Source: Mechercharimyces sp. CAU 1602
GTDB lineage: Bacteria; Bacillota; Bacilli; Thermoactinomycetales; JANTPT01
DNA: 64,000 nucleotides
Reading direction: 5' to 3'
Assembly (NCBI RefSeq): GCF_024753565.1
Contig: NZ_JANTPT010000004.1
Span: 62,001-126,000, forward strand
Below, piece by piece: positions 28,705 to 38,330 of this stretch (positions are counted from its first letter, which is position 1; every line of letters starts with the position of its first letter). The translations under genes and the position numbers were made by a program. The notes beneath the pieces were generated by a model. That model was not told where the DNA came from. It ran no database searches and was given only the letters and a program-made list of their open reading frames with translations.

Positions 28705-29223
28705 TTCGCATCCCTCCGCCCCTTATCGTTTGAACAACCTGCCCCTCTTCGCCCTGTAATAGGTTTTCCCTATCTCTGACTACTATAGAGGCTCCGTAAC
28801 CTTAGCAAAAAAATTTCTCTTTTGCCTTAGGTCATCTCCGTTTAGATTTATGAACACCTCTTGCAATAACGTAGGCCACCTGTTCGTCTCTTTCACGTAT
28901 CTTTTGATACGCTGGGAAAGGAGCGAGAGGGTTACAGTCAGTTGGAAAAGGACTGAACCTCCCTTTCCATGTGCAAGAAATCGAGGTTTACACATCCTAG
29001 TGGTTGAGGCAAAGAAACTAGGTTTCAAGCAGTATAGCCTTAGCCGTATTATTGCGTGTGGTTTTGCACAACACGTCCTCTCCTCGTTAGAGTCACGTTT
29101 GCGCTTTTCTAGCATGCTATGTTCCTCATTCGTGTTTCCACTCTGAGTTAGCTAGATAACCATGGAATCCTCTCGCATTCCAGCCTGTTTACAGGCATTG
29201 TTCATAATCCCTTACGGACGCAC

Positions 29224-29268
29224 TCCAACACCACCTTTTTGGTTTGCAATTGCAATCACTTTACCCAT
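29224..29268 (-). CDS. soj: ParA/Soj ATPase, first exon
   Basis: Fifteen codons, MGKVIAIANQKGGVG, the standard Soj N-terminus ending in the middle of the deviant Walker A motif. ATG 29268 lies 2 bases after the noc stop. Read on without splicing, the frame continues V-R-P and hits TAA within a few codons (GTG CGT CCG TAA), so only spliced mRNA gives ParA. Confidence 0.95.
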
Positions 29269-29270
29269 GG

Positions 29271-30122
29271 TTACGCTCCACCTTTAGTTTCATTTTTTCT
29301 TTTACCTTGCTTCGGGATACGTATCACCACTTCATAATGATCAGTATGATCCTCTTCTACCGTATCAACTTGCATCCCCGTCTGTTTTACCATATCAATC
29401 GACTGTAAAATGGTATTGATCGCAATACGAACATCTTTTGATACCGCTTTCCGTCTTGATTTCCGTTTGCGGGTCTCTTTTGACAGCATTTGCTCCACAC
29501 GTTGTTCCGTTTGTTTTACATTCCATTCTTTATCCAATACCTCTTGCAGAACTTGAAGCTGCACTTCCTCAGATGGTAGAGGCAATAGAGCGCGTGCATG
29601 CCGTTCCGTAATCATCCGTTTTAATAAACAGTGTTGTACACCTTCTGGTAACTGGAGCAGACGAACTTTATTAGCAATCGTCGATTGTCCTTTACCCAGT
29701 TGTTTTGCCAATCCCTCTTGTGTTAAATCTTGCAATTTCATCAAACGTTGATAGGCATGTGCCTCTTCAATCACCGTTAATCCTTCTCTTTGCAGATTTT
29801 CGATCAAGGCGATCGCCGCCGCTTGTCCATCATCAAATTGACGAATGACGGCAGGGATATGGTCCATCTTCAATTTCTGCACGGCCCGTAAACGACGTTC
29901 TCCTGCTACCACTTCATAGCCAGCGCCATTTTTTCTCACCACAATGGGCTGAATAACGCCATGTTTCTGAATCGTTTCACACAACTCTTCTATCCGGTCT
30001 TCATCAAATATCGTCCGCGGTTGATAAGGACTAGGAATAATCTCATGAACTGAAATCTCACGCAGCTCATCGATCTCATCCTTTCCTTCCTTGCCAAACC
30101 ACCGTGAAAACGGCTCTTTCAT
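29271..30122 (-). CDS. noc: Nucleoid occlusion protein Noc
   Basis: A 283-residue ParB paralog (same length as Bacillus Noc) that binds Noc sites, attaches DNA to the membrane and blocks division over the nucleoid. An amphipathic start (MKEPFSRWFGKEG) is the membrane-targeting helix; GERRLRA is the CTP motif, and TQEGLAKQLGKGQSTIAN the DNA-binding helix pair. It heads noc-soj-spo0J. The ribosome site before 30122 is weak (AAGGGCG). Confidence 0.95.
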   Translation of the reverse strand: MKEPFSRWFGKEGKDEIDELREISVHEIIPSPYQPRTIFDEDRIEELCETIQKHGVIQPIVVRKNGAGYEVVAGERRLRAVQKLKMDHIPAVIRQFDDGQAAAIALIENLQREGLTVIEEAHAYQRLMKLQDLTQEGLAKQLGKGQSTIANKVRLLQLPEGVQHCLLKRMITERHARALLPLPSEEVQLQVLQEVLDKEWNVKQTEQRVEQMLSKETRKRKSRRKAVSKDVRIAINTILQSIDMVKQTGMQVDTVEEDHTDHYEVVIRIPKQGKRKNETKGGA

Positions 30123-30257
30123 GCATAACAGCGCCCTTGCCCAAACCTATTCGGGCACCTGAACGCCTCTCCCCTCCTTTGACGAAATTATCTACTCTAT
30201 CGCTATTGTATATGATCTCTGCTCGCAATTGAATGGGATAACATTATTTTTTACAGA

Positions 30258-30273
30258 TGTTCCACGTGGAACA
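30258..30273. promoter_or_regulatory. parS site upstream of noc
   Basis: TGTTCCACGTGGAACA is a perfect 16-bp palindrome fitting parS, placed 136 bases upstream of noc and about 4.2 kb from the parS in spo0J. ParB bound here could affect the noc-soj-spo0J promoter. Confidence 0.9.
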
Positions 30274-30966
30274 TGAAGCATATCCATAACACCCTTCATT
30301 TGAGCACGTTGAAACTTGCCTGACTCAAACCACACTATTATGGAAACCGGTAGAGAAACTACATTGTCTAAATCATCATTATTTATCATAGCCAAGGTGC
30401 TGTCTATAAACAGGAAATGAGTATCGTCACAGCGAATCATTTATGGTAAGAGGAGTCTCGCACTTATCTCTCCACACAACTACCTCATTCTTCTACAAGC
30501 GATCTACAATCCTCTAACTTTTATCCCACTTGATCGCTAACCGTATTTTATAATTATGCATTCATTCCCACAAAACACATTCTATTTATAAAATAAATAC
30601 ATCAAAGATAGATAATGTAGATATAAGTAGTTATTAACAAACAAAGAAATTACTATTTAAAAGATCCTCATATATTTTTATTGAAAAATTATACTAGTCC
30701 ATTTCTGTTGACCTGCTTCTCCTTCACTTGGTAAAATCACTATTATAATCACAGGAAAACTTGACCACCTCAGTCTTTCAATCCATAATTCTGGTGATAT
30801 AGAAGAGCTAGATGTGAGAGTAAAATATCAAATTTGTAAAAATTTCGTTCATTATCCGGTGCCTGTCTGCAAGTTTACACTGTTATATCTATAATGATCA
30901 GTCCCGTATAAGTTCTCGCACTAACCTTGCTTCACCAGCACACTAAATTTAAAGGAGAGAATAATA
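30274..30966. other. A/T-rich 0.7-kb gap between noc and the actin-like operon
   Basis: No convincing gene. A promoter-like pair TTGACC (30708-30713) and TAAAAT (30732-30737), 18 bases apart, points right; TATAAT also occurs at 30890-30895. Bases 30712-30894 are open in one frame for about 60 codons with no start codon, which may be a gene relic or chance. No tandem repeats typical of a plasmid centromere were seen by eye. Confidence 0.5.
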
Positions 30967-32160
30967 ATGAGCACACCCGTTTATATTGGAAATGACCAAG
31001 GATACTACGGAACCAAAGTTGTTTGTCGCAATGGAGAAAAGTTTTATAAGATGTTCATTCGTAATATGGTTGTTCCAAACCGGGTAGGGGAAATCACCTA
31101 TAATAATGATCCCCACAACATCATGTATCGTGAGGATGAAGGAGATCGTGAATGGTTTGTAGGGAAATTAGCAATAGAGCAATCAGGCGATGACGAACTG
31201 TTCGATTCCCATGAGCGCCGTTTATTTAGTCCCACCTGGTTCCGAGAAAACGAATATCAGATCATGTTCCGTGTTAGTACAGCGCTCATGCTGCAACACG
31301 ATGATGAAGAACCCATCGTATCTGTCGCTTTACCTACCGATAGCTATATCGACTACAAAGACGAACTAAAGCGCCGTTTGATCGGCAAACACTCCTTTGA
31401 AATGAAACAAGGAAATCTTCCTTATCGGCGCGTAGAATTTGAAATCAAACCGGAAAACCTTTATGTGATCAGTCAACCGATGGCAACACTCTTCCAAATC
31501 GCTCTTGACCGCGAAGGTCAATTGCTTAATGAGGATCTTTTTATCCGCAAAGTAAGCATTAACGATCTTGGCTTTGGTACTTCAGATGTAGAAACCCTTC
31601 ACGGTGAAACGATTATCAAGCGTCAAAGCTTTACTTCGCGCTTTGCCATGCTTAATGTATATAATCTATTATCGAAACGATTAAATGAATATACACGTGA
31701 GCTCGATCCAGAAGGACAAGGTAAAGAATATCCGATCTGGAGCTTAAATCGGGTGGTACAAGCAAAAGAGATCAGCTTTAAGGGCAGAGTGTATAATGTC
31801 TCCGAAATCGTAGAAGAATGTATCAACGAAATTGGTCACTCTCTTGTTGACGAAGTGTGGAACCGACTTGATTATGGCGATGATATCACCTACATCATCT
31901 TAACAGGCGGATCATCCATTCCCTTTAAGCCTTTCTACCATGACCGCTTCAAAGATAAATTAATCTTTGCAGAGGATTATGGAATTGATGCTCAATTTGC
32001 CAATGCGTTTGGGTTATGCAAATTTACTCAATCGAAATACAAATCGGCTATCCCATCACCAAACCATCAAGAAGTGGCCGCTTCAATTCAACAAGAGTTT
32101 CAAGCTCCTACTTCACGTACCAATGGGAAATCATCCAACAATAAAAAACGGGATAAATAG
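30967..32160 (+). CDS. Actin-like ATPase of the ParM/Alp type
   Basis: A 397-residue protein with the three actin-fold nucleotide motifs: phosphate-1 IGNDQGYYGTKVV (residues 7-19), phosphate-2 NDLGFGTSDVETL (about 198-210) and the adenosine motif IILTGGSSIPF (about 312-322). The length and the GNDxGYxxTK start suit ParM/StbA-like filament proteins of plasmids and phages rather than MreB. The C-terminal 40 residues are polar and disordered. AAAGGAG precedes ATG. It lies rightward between the divergent noc operon and rsmG with one downstream partner, like parM-parR pairs. Confidence 0.85.
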   Translation: MSTPVYIGNDQGYYGTKVVCRNGEKFYKMFIRNMVVPNRVGEITYNNDPHNIMYREDEGDREWFVGKLAIEQSGDDELFDSHERRLFSPTWFRENEYQIMFRVSTALMLQHDDEEPIVSVALPTDSYIDYKDELKRRLIGKHSFEMKQGNLPYRRVEFEIKPENLYVISQPMATLFQIALDREGQLLNEDLFIRKVSINDLGFGTSDVETLHGETIIKRQSFTSRFAMLNVYNLLSKRLNEYTRELDPEGQGKEYPIWSLNRVVQAKEISFKGRVYNVSEIVEECINEIGHSLVDEVWNRLDYGDDITYIILTGGSSIPFKPFYHDRFKDKLIFAEDYGIDAQFANAFGLCKFTQSKYKSAIPSPNHQEVAASIQQEFQAPTSRTNGKSSNNKKRDK

Positions 32161-32266
32161 GAAACTAAAAGAGAACATTGCACGTTTAGCTTGTATGGAC
32201 TTCACGTTGCGTTTTGTATAAATACGGTACCGTAGAAAAGATCCTAATAGAAGGAGGGAAATAGCC

Positions 32267-33337
32267 GTGAAACTTCAACCTGAGACATTTGATATGATTC
32301 TTATCAGCCCTAATCAGGAAGAGGGTACTCAGCTAGCAACGGAGCAGGTACACAATGGAAAGAGTGTGCTTATGCTTAATATTCGTCCGGAAGAAGTGGC
32401 TTCCCTCATTCATTCTGGTAAAGATTTGTCTCATCACGCTTTTTTTCCAGATGAAAATGATAGCCTCCCTACTTACGAACGTACCAGACTGCAACTTACT
32501 TTGCCTGACGAGAGTACGAGTGCTAATAGTGTCCAAGCCTTATATACCATTACAGCGCTTACAGAAAAAGCTCCTCTGCTGCTTTCATTGGAAGAACCTG
32601 ATCACTCTCACCCGCATTTAGAACGTGAACTTCATATGCGCTCCCGCATGTTAAAACGAAATTTGCGTCCGCGGATCAAACGAGTAGAGGAAACCGTTGA
32701 GGTGGAACAAGATAATACACCTTCTTTCCGCAAACGCGAAATGGAGTTGCGTAAAAAACTAACACGCAGTCAAACAAGAAAACCACCCGCTCGCTTAAAA
32801 AATCACGATCCACTCGAGCAGTTTAAACATAAGTCAAAGGAAGAGCCTTCTTCCCATGCAGAAGAGCTACAGCACACAAACTCCTTACGTCACCGTCAGC
32901 ATTCTTCTGTTATTCATATGGATGAAAAGCGATCACATCGCAGGCAGCATGAGGAGTCCCCTCCTGTCTCCCCAACATCACCTACCCCACTATCAGAATC
33001 TATCCTTCCTAAGAGGGAAGGACAGCGTGGAAAAGTGGTGTGGGAAGAGGGTAGAAGCGAGGCGGAGAACAAATCTGCAAAAAAGGCAAGACGGTCAAAG
33101 GAGAATCCTCCCCCTATCCAAAGAGAACCCAGACAAGAGAGTATCAGGAAGCCTCCACCGCTAAAAAAAGCGCAAGAGAGCTCTCTTAAACGGGATTCGA
33201 TCGAAGTTGAAGATCCATTCGGGTACAACGCACACGAAGATTATAGTGATCCCTTTGACCGCGAATCTTCTATGAGTCAAGAAAAACGGAAAGTTGCCTT
33301 ACGTGGACTGCACAGTCTGATCAATAATTTGGGTTAA
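32267..33337 (+). CDS. Basic, disordered partner of the actin-like protein (unrecognised)
   Basis: A 356-residue protein not recognised as a known family. The first 115 residues look folded (FDMILISPNQEEGTQLATEQ, VLMLNIRPEE) and could be a nucleotide-binding-like or dimer domain. About residues 120-330 are highly charged, Pro-, Arg-, Lys-, Glu- and His-rich, hence disordered. A short hydrophobic helix ends the protein (KVALRGLHSLINNLG). Start is GTG after AAGGAGGG. By position after an actin-like gene it is a candidate DNA- or membrane-adaptor for the filament, which is inference only. Confidence 0.7.
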   Translation: MKLQPETFDMILISPNQEEGTQLATEQVHNGKSVLMLNIRPEEVASLIHSGKDLSHHAFFPDENDSLPTYERTRLQLTLPDESTSANSVQALYTITALTEKAPLLLSLEEPDHSHPHLERELHMRSRMLKRNLRPRIKRVEETVEVEQDNTPSFRKREMELRKKLTRSQTRKPPARLKNHDPLEQFKHKSKEEPSSHAEELQHTNSLRHRQHSSVIHMDEKRSHRRQHEESPPVSPTSPTPLSESILPKREGQRGKVVWEEGRSEAENKSAKKARRSKENPPPIQREPRQESIRKPPPLKKAQESSLKRDSIEVEDPFGYNAHEDYSDPFDRESSMSQEKRKVALRGLHSLINNLG

Positions 33338-33348
33338 TCTCAAACAAA

Positions 33349-33389
33349 AAATAGAAACGATGGAGCTAATTACTCCATCGTTTCTATTT
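33349..33389. terminator. Bidirectional terminator between the actin operon and rsmG
   Basis: A 17-bp perfect stem, AAATAGAAACGATGGAG (33349-33365) with its complement 33373-33389, 7-base loop, A run before and T run after. The rsmG stop lies inside its right arm. Confidence 0.92.
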
Positions 33390-34110
33390 ACAACGGCTGT
33401 TTTGCTGGAATACCTGGACGGCGAGGATATTTTCTCGGCGTCGTCCTTTTTTTATCCACAATCACAAAGTATCGTAAACCTTGATCCTGCGGAAGCGATA
33501 ATGACACTAATTCCGGTTTTCCCCCGCCTAACTTTTCCACAGCCTCTGTGGATGACTGTAGCTCTTCCTCCCCTTTAGGGCCTTTTAATGCCACAAACTT
33601 TCCTCCCGGTCTTACAAAAGGAAGACAATACTCAGCAAGCACATTTAGCTTGGCGACTGCCCGTGCAGTAGCTACATCAAATTGTGAACGCAAGTGAGGG
33701 GCACGCCCTAAGTCTTCCGCACGTCCATGAACACATTCCACCTGCTCTAAACCCAATTCATCCACCACGGTTTGCAGAAAACCAATCCGCTTGTTTAGTG
33801 AATCCACCAGACATAAGCGGAGATGGGGGAAAGCAATTTTGAGCGGAATCCCTGGAAAGCCCGCGCCTGTACCTATATCGATCAATGAAGTCAAAGAAGG
33901 GAGGGACACAACGTTAGCCAGTGCTAGCGAATCATAAAAATGCTTCAGATATACTTCAGCTTCTTCTGTGATAGCAGTTAAATTAAAGTGCTTATTCGTT
34001 TCTACCAGTAGTTGATAATAGAGATGAAATTGTTGAAGTTGTTCTTCCGTCAGAGTGAGTCCGAGTGCTGACGAGGTCGACTCCGCTAACCAGTGTTGAT
34101 GCTCTGCCAT
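33388..34110 (-). CDS. rsmG: 16S rRNA (guanine527-N7)-methyltransferase RsmG
   Basis: A 240-residue SAM-dependent methyltransferase (GidB). The SAM motif LIDIGTGAGFPGIPLKIAFP and LVDSLNKRIGFL are complete, followed by RAVAKLNVLAEYCLP. Start 34110 is chosen after GAGAGGAGG. It follows mnmG closely; loss of this gene gives low-level streptomycin resistance in many bacteria. Confidence 0.96.
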   Translation of the reverse strand: MAEHQHWLAESTSSALGLTLTEEQLQQFHLYYQLLVETNKHFNLTAITEEAEVYLKHFYDSLALANVVSLPSLTSLIDIGTGAGFPGIPLKIAFPHLRLCLVDSLNKRIGFLQTVVDELGLEQVECVHGRAEDLGRAPHLRSQFDVATARAVAKLNVLAEYCLPFVRPGGKFVALKGPKGEEELQSSTEAVEKLGGGKPELVSLSLPQDQGLRYFVIVDKKRTTPRKYPRRPGIPAKQPL

Positions 34111-34124
34111 CGACCGCCCTCCTC

Positions 34125-36002
34125 TCAATTTTTCGCAAATGATTTTCCACCTTGTTCGATGTGAACCAAGAGAATCGAGATATCAGCAGGGTTTACACCT
34201 GAAATACGCGCCGCCTGTCCAAAAGATAATGGACGTACCTGCTCCAACTTTTCGCGTGCTTCAGAGGAGATACCATGGATATTGTGATAATCAACCCATG
34301 CGGGAATGCGCTTTTCTTCCATCCTTTTCATTTTCTCCACTTGTTGTAGCGATTTCTTTATATAGCCCTCATACTTTAATTGAATCTCCACTTGCTCAGC
34401 TACCTCTGCGTCCATCTTTTCTGGAGCTGGAGACAAAGTAGCAATATTTTCATAGTGTAACTCCGGTCGCCGTAAGAGATTGGCTAGTTCAGTCGCTTGC
34501 GAAATCGGACTGGAGCCTCGATCTTCTAGTAATCGGTTCACTTCCGTACTCGGTTTGATAATTGTACGCCGTAAGCGCTCGATCTCCATCTCTACCTGGG
34601 CACGCTTTTTAGTAAACCTCTGATGACGTGCTTGTGGAATCAAACCTATCTCATATCCAATATCCGTTAGTCTCATATCTGCATTATCGTGGCGTAACAA
34701 GAGTCGATATTCTGCTCTCGAGGTAAGAAGACGATATGGTTCATTCGTTCCCTTCGTAACCAAATCGTCGATCATTACCCCAATATACCCTTGTGAACGA
34801 TCTAAGATAACTGGATCTTTCCCTTGTACTTTCCGGACGGCATTAATCCCTGCCATTAAGCCTTGACCAGCAGCTTCTTCGTATCCAGAGGTACCATTGA
34901 TTTGTCCAGCAGTAAATAAGTTGGGTAGATGTTTTGTCTCTAAGCTCGGCCATAACTGCGTTGGTACAACCGCATCGTACTCAATCGCATAACCAGTACG
35001 CATCATTTGTACCTCTTCCATTCCTTTCATAGACCGAAGCATCATCAACTGCACATCTTCTGGCAAACTTGTCGACAATCCTTGTACATAAATTTCATCC
35101 GTATTTCTACCCTCAGGCTCCAAGAAGACCTGGTGGCGATTTTTATCGGCAAAACGAACAATTTTATCTTCAATAGATGGACAGTAACGCGGTCCTGTTC
35201 CCTCGATTACCCCTGAATACATAGGGGCACGATGGAGATTGGCCTGAATGGTTTCATGGGTTTGTTCATTGGTATAGGTAAGCCAACACGGAAGTTGATC
35301 TGTAATATATTCCGTCGTTTCATAGGAAAAAGCGCGTGGCACCTCATCACCCGGTTGAATTTCCATCTCACTCGTATCTATAGTATGTGCATGTACACGC
35401 GGCGGAGTTCCTGTTTTAAAACGAACCAAGTCAAAGCCGAGAGTTTCCAGATGCTCAGATAAACGGATCGAAGGCTGTTGGTTATTAGGCCCGCTTTCAT
35501 ATGCCAAGTCCCCAATAATCACCTTGCCTCGCAAATAGGTGCCCGTCGTTAAGATGACCGCTTTCGACTCATAGCGAGTACCTGTGCGTGTCACTACTCC
35601 ACGGCACTCTCCGTTTTCCACAATCAACTCTTCCACCATGTTTTGTTGCATGATGACATTAGGCTCTTGTTCCAAAGCGCGTTTCATCTCTTGTTGATAT
35701 AACACTTTATCCGCCTGCGCTCGCAGTGCATATACAGCAGGTCCTTTTCCAGTATTTAGCATCCGCATCTGGATATGAGTTTTATCAATCGTACGGGCCA
35801 TCTGTCCGCCTAACGCATCTATTTCACGCACAACATGTCCTTTAGCAGGTCCACCCACAGAAGGATTACACGGCATAAAAGCAATCATGTCTAAACTCAG
35901 AGTGAGCAATAGTGTAGAAGAACCCATACGGGCGGAAGCCAAGGCAGCCTCACAACCTGCATGACCCGCACCAATTACAATCACATCGTATTTTGTTTCC
36001 AT
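34125..36002 (-). CDS. mnmG: tRNA uridine-5-carboxymethylaminomethyl modification enzyme MnmG (GidA)
   Basis: A 625-residue FAD enzyme that, with MnmE, builds the cmnm5 group at tRNA wobble uridine. The FAD loop [19 protein letters not shown] stands at the N-terminus; [20 protein letters not shown] and GLMAGINA are conserved, and the C-terminal helical domain binds MnmE. METKYDV at 36002 follows GAGAGGAGG and matches the family start. It lies 14 bases after mnmE. Confidence 0.97.
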   Translation of the reverse strand: METKYDVIVIGAGHAGCEAALASARMGSSTLLLTLSLDMIAFMPCNPSVGGPAKGHVVREIDALGGQMARTIDKTHIQMRMLNTGKGPAVYALRAQADKVLYQQEMKRALEQEPNVIMQQNMVEELIVENGECRGVVTRTGTRYESKAVILTTGTYLRGKVIIGDLAYESGPNNQQPSIRLSEHLETLGFDLVRFKTGTPPRVHAHTIDTSEMEIQPGDEVPRAFSYETTEYITDQLPCWLTYTNEQTHETIQANLHRAPMYSGVIEGTGPRYCPSIEDKIVRFADKNRHQVFLEPEGRNTDEIYVQGLSTSLPEDVQLMMLRSMKGMEEVQMMRTGYAIEYDAVVPTQLWPSLETKHLPNLFTAGQINGTSGYEEAAGQGLMAGINAVRKVQGKDPVILDRSQGYIGVMIDDLVTKGTNEPYRLLTSRAEYRLLLRHDNADMRLTDIGYEIGLIPQARHQRFTKKRAQVEMEIERLRRTIIKPSTEVNRLLEDRGSSPISQATELANLLRRPELHYENIATLSPAPEKMDAEVAEQVEIQLKYEGYIKKSLQQVEKMKRMEEKRIPAWVDYHNIHGISSEAREKLEQVRPLSFGQAARISGVNPADISILLVHIEQGGKSFAKN

Positions 36003-36016
36003 CTTACTTCCTCCTC

Positions 36017-37393
36017 TCACTTCCCTAGACAAAATTGGGAAAAGATTTGATCGATCAAATCCTCTGATACAGCCTCACCAATGATTTCACCTAAAGACTG
36101 CCATGCATCTTTTAGGTCAATCTCCACCATATCTAAGGGGACTTGTAACGAGATGCCCTCCAATGCTTCATTCAATTGCTTATCTGCTTGCTCCAATAAA
36201 TGAATATGACGTGTATTGCTCACATCAGCCAAATCAGGCGCATCCACACTTCCTTGGAAAAAGAGCAATGCGATCGCTTCTTCCAACTGGTCAATCCCCT
36301 GTTCCGCTTTAAGAGAAGTAGTGATAAGGGGAGTATCACCTATCAATTTTTGCACCTCAGTCAAGTTTAATACGGGTGAAAGATCAGCTTTATTAACAAT
36401 CACTATCGCTGTACGATCATCGATCTGGCGTAAGAGCTGGCGATCTTCTTCTGCCAACGGTTCTGCCATATTTAACACAAGCAGCATCAGATCTGCCTCT
36501 GCCAATGCCTTATGAGAGCGCTCTACTCCAATTCGCTCCACCACGTCCTCAGTATCACGTATTCCAGCTGTATCAACTAGACGTAGCGGGATCCCTCGAA
36601 TATTTACATACTCCTCAATCACATCGCGCGTCGTACCTGGAATATCTGTTACTATCGCTTTATTTTCATGAATTAAAGCATTTAGTAATGAGGATTTTCC
36701 TACATTGGGCCTACCGACAATCGCAGTAGAAATTCCTTCACGCAATATTTTTCCTTGACGTGCACTCGTAAGTAAGCTTTTTACCTCCCGCTGCACTTCT
36801 TGTAGGTTTTGTTGCAAAAGCTGACTTGTCATCTCCTCAGCATCATATTCGGGATAATCTACATTCACTGCTAGGTGAGCAAGTGTCTCTACAATTTTGT
36901 TGCGCAACTGTTGAATCTTTTGCGATAATCGTCCTTCCGCTTGCCGCAGAGCTACACGTGCCGCACGATCTGTTTTTGAGCGAATCAGATCAATAACTGC
37001 TTCTGCTTGGGATAAGTCGATACGTCCATTAAGAAAAGCACGTTTGGTAAATTCACCTGGTTCCGCTAAACGAATCCCAGCAGCTAATAAAGCCTCCAGT
37101 GTTTTTTGTGTGGGAATCGTTCCTCCATGACAACTTACCTCCACTACATCCTCTCGTGTAAAAGTACGTGGAGCCCGCATCACAGTTACCAACACTTCAT
37201 CGATCCGCTCTCCTCGCTCCGGATGATGTATATAACCATAATGAACGGTATGCGTCTTGCTTTCAGCCAGCGGAGTCCGTCCGCGGAAGACACGATCGGC
37301 AAACGGTATCGCTTCTGGTCCACTAATCCGAATCACCGCGATCCCTGCTTCACCCATCGCTGTTGCCACTGCTACAATCGTATCTTGTTCCAT
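36017..37393 (-). CDS. mnmE: tRNA modification GTPase MnmE
   Basis: A 458-residue GTPase. An N-terminal folate-binding domain ([20 protein letters not shown]) is followed by a helical domain split by the G domain with [20 protein letters not shown] and NKAD, and the C-terminal catalytic FCLGK (CxGK). Start 37393 with GGAGGTGACGGT upstream gives the standard length. In Bacillus a jag/khpB gene stands between yidC and mnmE; none is present here. Confidence 0.97.
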   Translation of the reverse strand: MEQDTIVAVATAMGEAGIAVIRISGPEAIPFADRVFRGRTPLAESKTHTVHYGYIHHPERGERIDEVLVTVMRAPRTFTREDVVEVSCHGGTIPTQKTLEALLAAGIRLAEPGEFTKRAFLNGRIDLSQAEAVIDLIRSKTDRAARVALRQAEGRLSQKIQQLRNKIVETLAHLAVNVDYPEYDAEEMTSQLLQQNLQEVQREVKSLLTSARQGKILREGISTAIVGRPNVGKSSLLNALIHENKAIVTDIPGTTRDVIEEYVNIRGIPLRLVDTAGIRDTEDVVERIGVERSHKALAEADLMLLVLNMAEPLAEEDRQLLRQIDDRTAIVIVNKADLSPVLNLTEVQKLIGDTPLITTSLKAEQGIDQLEEAIALLFFQGSVDAPDLADVSNTRHIHLLEQADKQLNEALEGISLQVPLDMVEIDLKDAWQSLGEIIGEAVSEDLIDQIFSQFCLGK

Positions 37394-37457
37394 ACCGTCA
37401 CCTCCATCCACGTTCGATCTCGATCGCTTTATTTTATCATAAACCCTTATATAAACG

Positions 37458-37483
37458 AAAAACTCCCCTAAGGAGAGTTTTTT
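37458..37483 (-). terminator. Terminator after yidC
   Basis: AAAAACTCCCC pairs with GGAGAGTTTTT (one mismatch) around a 3-base loop, with A/T tracts on both sides. It separates the rpmH-rnpA-yidD-yidC unit from mnmE. Confidence 0.75.
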
Positions 37484-37532
37484 CATCCATTCTTTTCACT
37501 TTCAATCTCTCTGGTTCTTTACTGAGCAGCTA

Positions 37533-38276
37533 TTATTTCGCTGGTGCCTCGCTTTTCTTTGCCTTAAACTTGTCCCCCAAGATTGCATATTGAACCATGG
37601 TAAACAGGTTACTAATCACCCAGTACACGGAAAGGGCAGATGGGAAATTGAAAGCGAGAACAAAAATCATAATTGGCATGATCCACAAAAAGAGACGTGT
37701 CTGTGGATTATCTCCCATTCCCATAACAATCGACTGTAAGAACGTTGTCACCGCTGCAAGCAAAGGGAAGATATAATAAGGATCTGCGCTTCCTAACTCC
37801 AACCAAAGAAAATTGGCTTCAAAAATATGCTCGTTCCGCATGATAGCCTGATAGAAAGCAATTAAAATCGGCATTTGCACCAAGAGAGGCAAACACCCTG
37901 CCATTGGGTTTACATTATGTTTTTGGAACAACTTCATCGTTTCTTGCTGCATTTTCTGTTGATCATTCTTATACTTCTCTCTTAGCTTCTGCATCTCAGG
38001 CTGGATTTTTTGCATCGCCTTTGAACTCTTCATCTGTTTCAACGTCAGTGGTAAGAGGAAGAAACGAATAATAATGGTTAACACAATAATAGAGTAACCA
38101 TAATTGCCTAGAAACTCTTTAAACCAATCGAGCGCGTCAGAAAGAGGGGCAACAAAATACTTGTCCCAAAAACTATTATCAGCATCGATTGGGCTTACAG
38201 TCCCAGGACTACATCCGGTAACCATCAGCACGCCCACAATGAGCATGAGGATTACGATTAAGCGTCGACGGTGCAC
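37533..38276 (-). CDS. yidC: Membrane protein insertase YidC/SpoIIIJ (lipoprotein type)
   Basis: A 247-residue insertase. A signal with lipobox MVTGC, then a periplasmic-side segment and about five membrane helices; the cytoplasmic loop LKQMKSSKAMQKIQPEMQKL with LREKYKND and the CLPLLVQMPILIAFY helix are diagnostic. GTG 38276 is chosen since AAGGAGG lies 9 bases upstream; ATG 38309 has no site. It inserts small membrane proteins and supports sporulation in relatives. Confidence 0.94.
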   Translation of the reverse strand: MHRRRLIVILMLIVGVLMVTGCSPGTVSPIDADNSFWDKYFVAPLSDALDWFKEFLGNYGYSIIVLTIIIRFFLLPLTLKQMKSSKAMQKIQPEMQKLREKYKNDQQKMQQETMKLFQKHNVNPMAGCLPLLVQMPILIAFYQAIMRNEHIFEANFLWLELGSADPYYIFPLLAAVTTFLQSIVMGMGDNPQTRLFLWIMPIMIFVLAFNFPSALSVYWVISNLFTMVQYAILGDKFKAKKSEAPAK

Positions 38277-38330
38277 AAGAAGACGCCTCCTTTTTATTTC
38301 AAACATCAAATCTATTTACTACATAAAAGA

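Larger units (their letters stand above)
27326..29223 (-). mobile_element. Group II intron inside soj
   Basis: On the minus strand the element starts GTGCG directly after the GGA codon of exon 1 (29224) and ends CCTAC directly before the AAA codon of exon 2, matching the GUGYG...AY ends of group II introns. Length is 1,898 nt. It holds about 519 nt of domains I-III, an ORF in domain IV, a 34-nt domain V at 27382-27415 and a domain VI-like stem (CATAG/CTATG) near the 3' end. Removal restores an uninterrupted Walker A motif KGGVG|KTTT. Confidence 0.93.

Noticed and set aside
28783-29115. 110-codon frame inside the 5' part of the soj intron
   Set aside because: It lies in the ribozyme domains I-III and has no ribosome site or recognisable motif.
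30123-30180. Possible ParB-like N-terminal relic before noc (a frame reading NRFGQGR)
   Set aside because: Too short and in a different frame; may be chance likeness to the ParB start.
30192-30440. 82-codon leftward frame upstream of noc
   Set aside because: No ribosome site before its ATG, it runs through the parS palindrome, and no family was recognised. Treated as chance.
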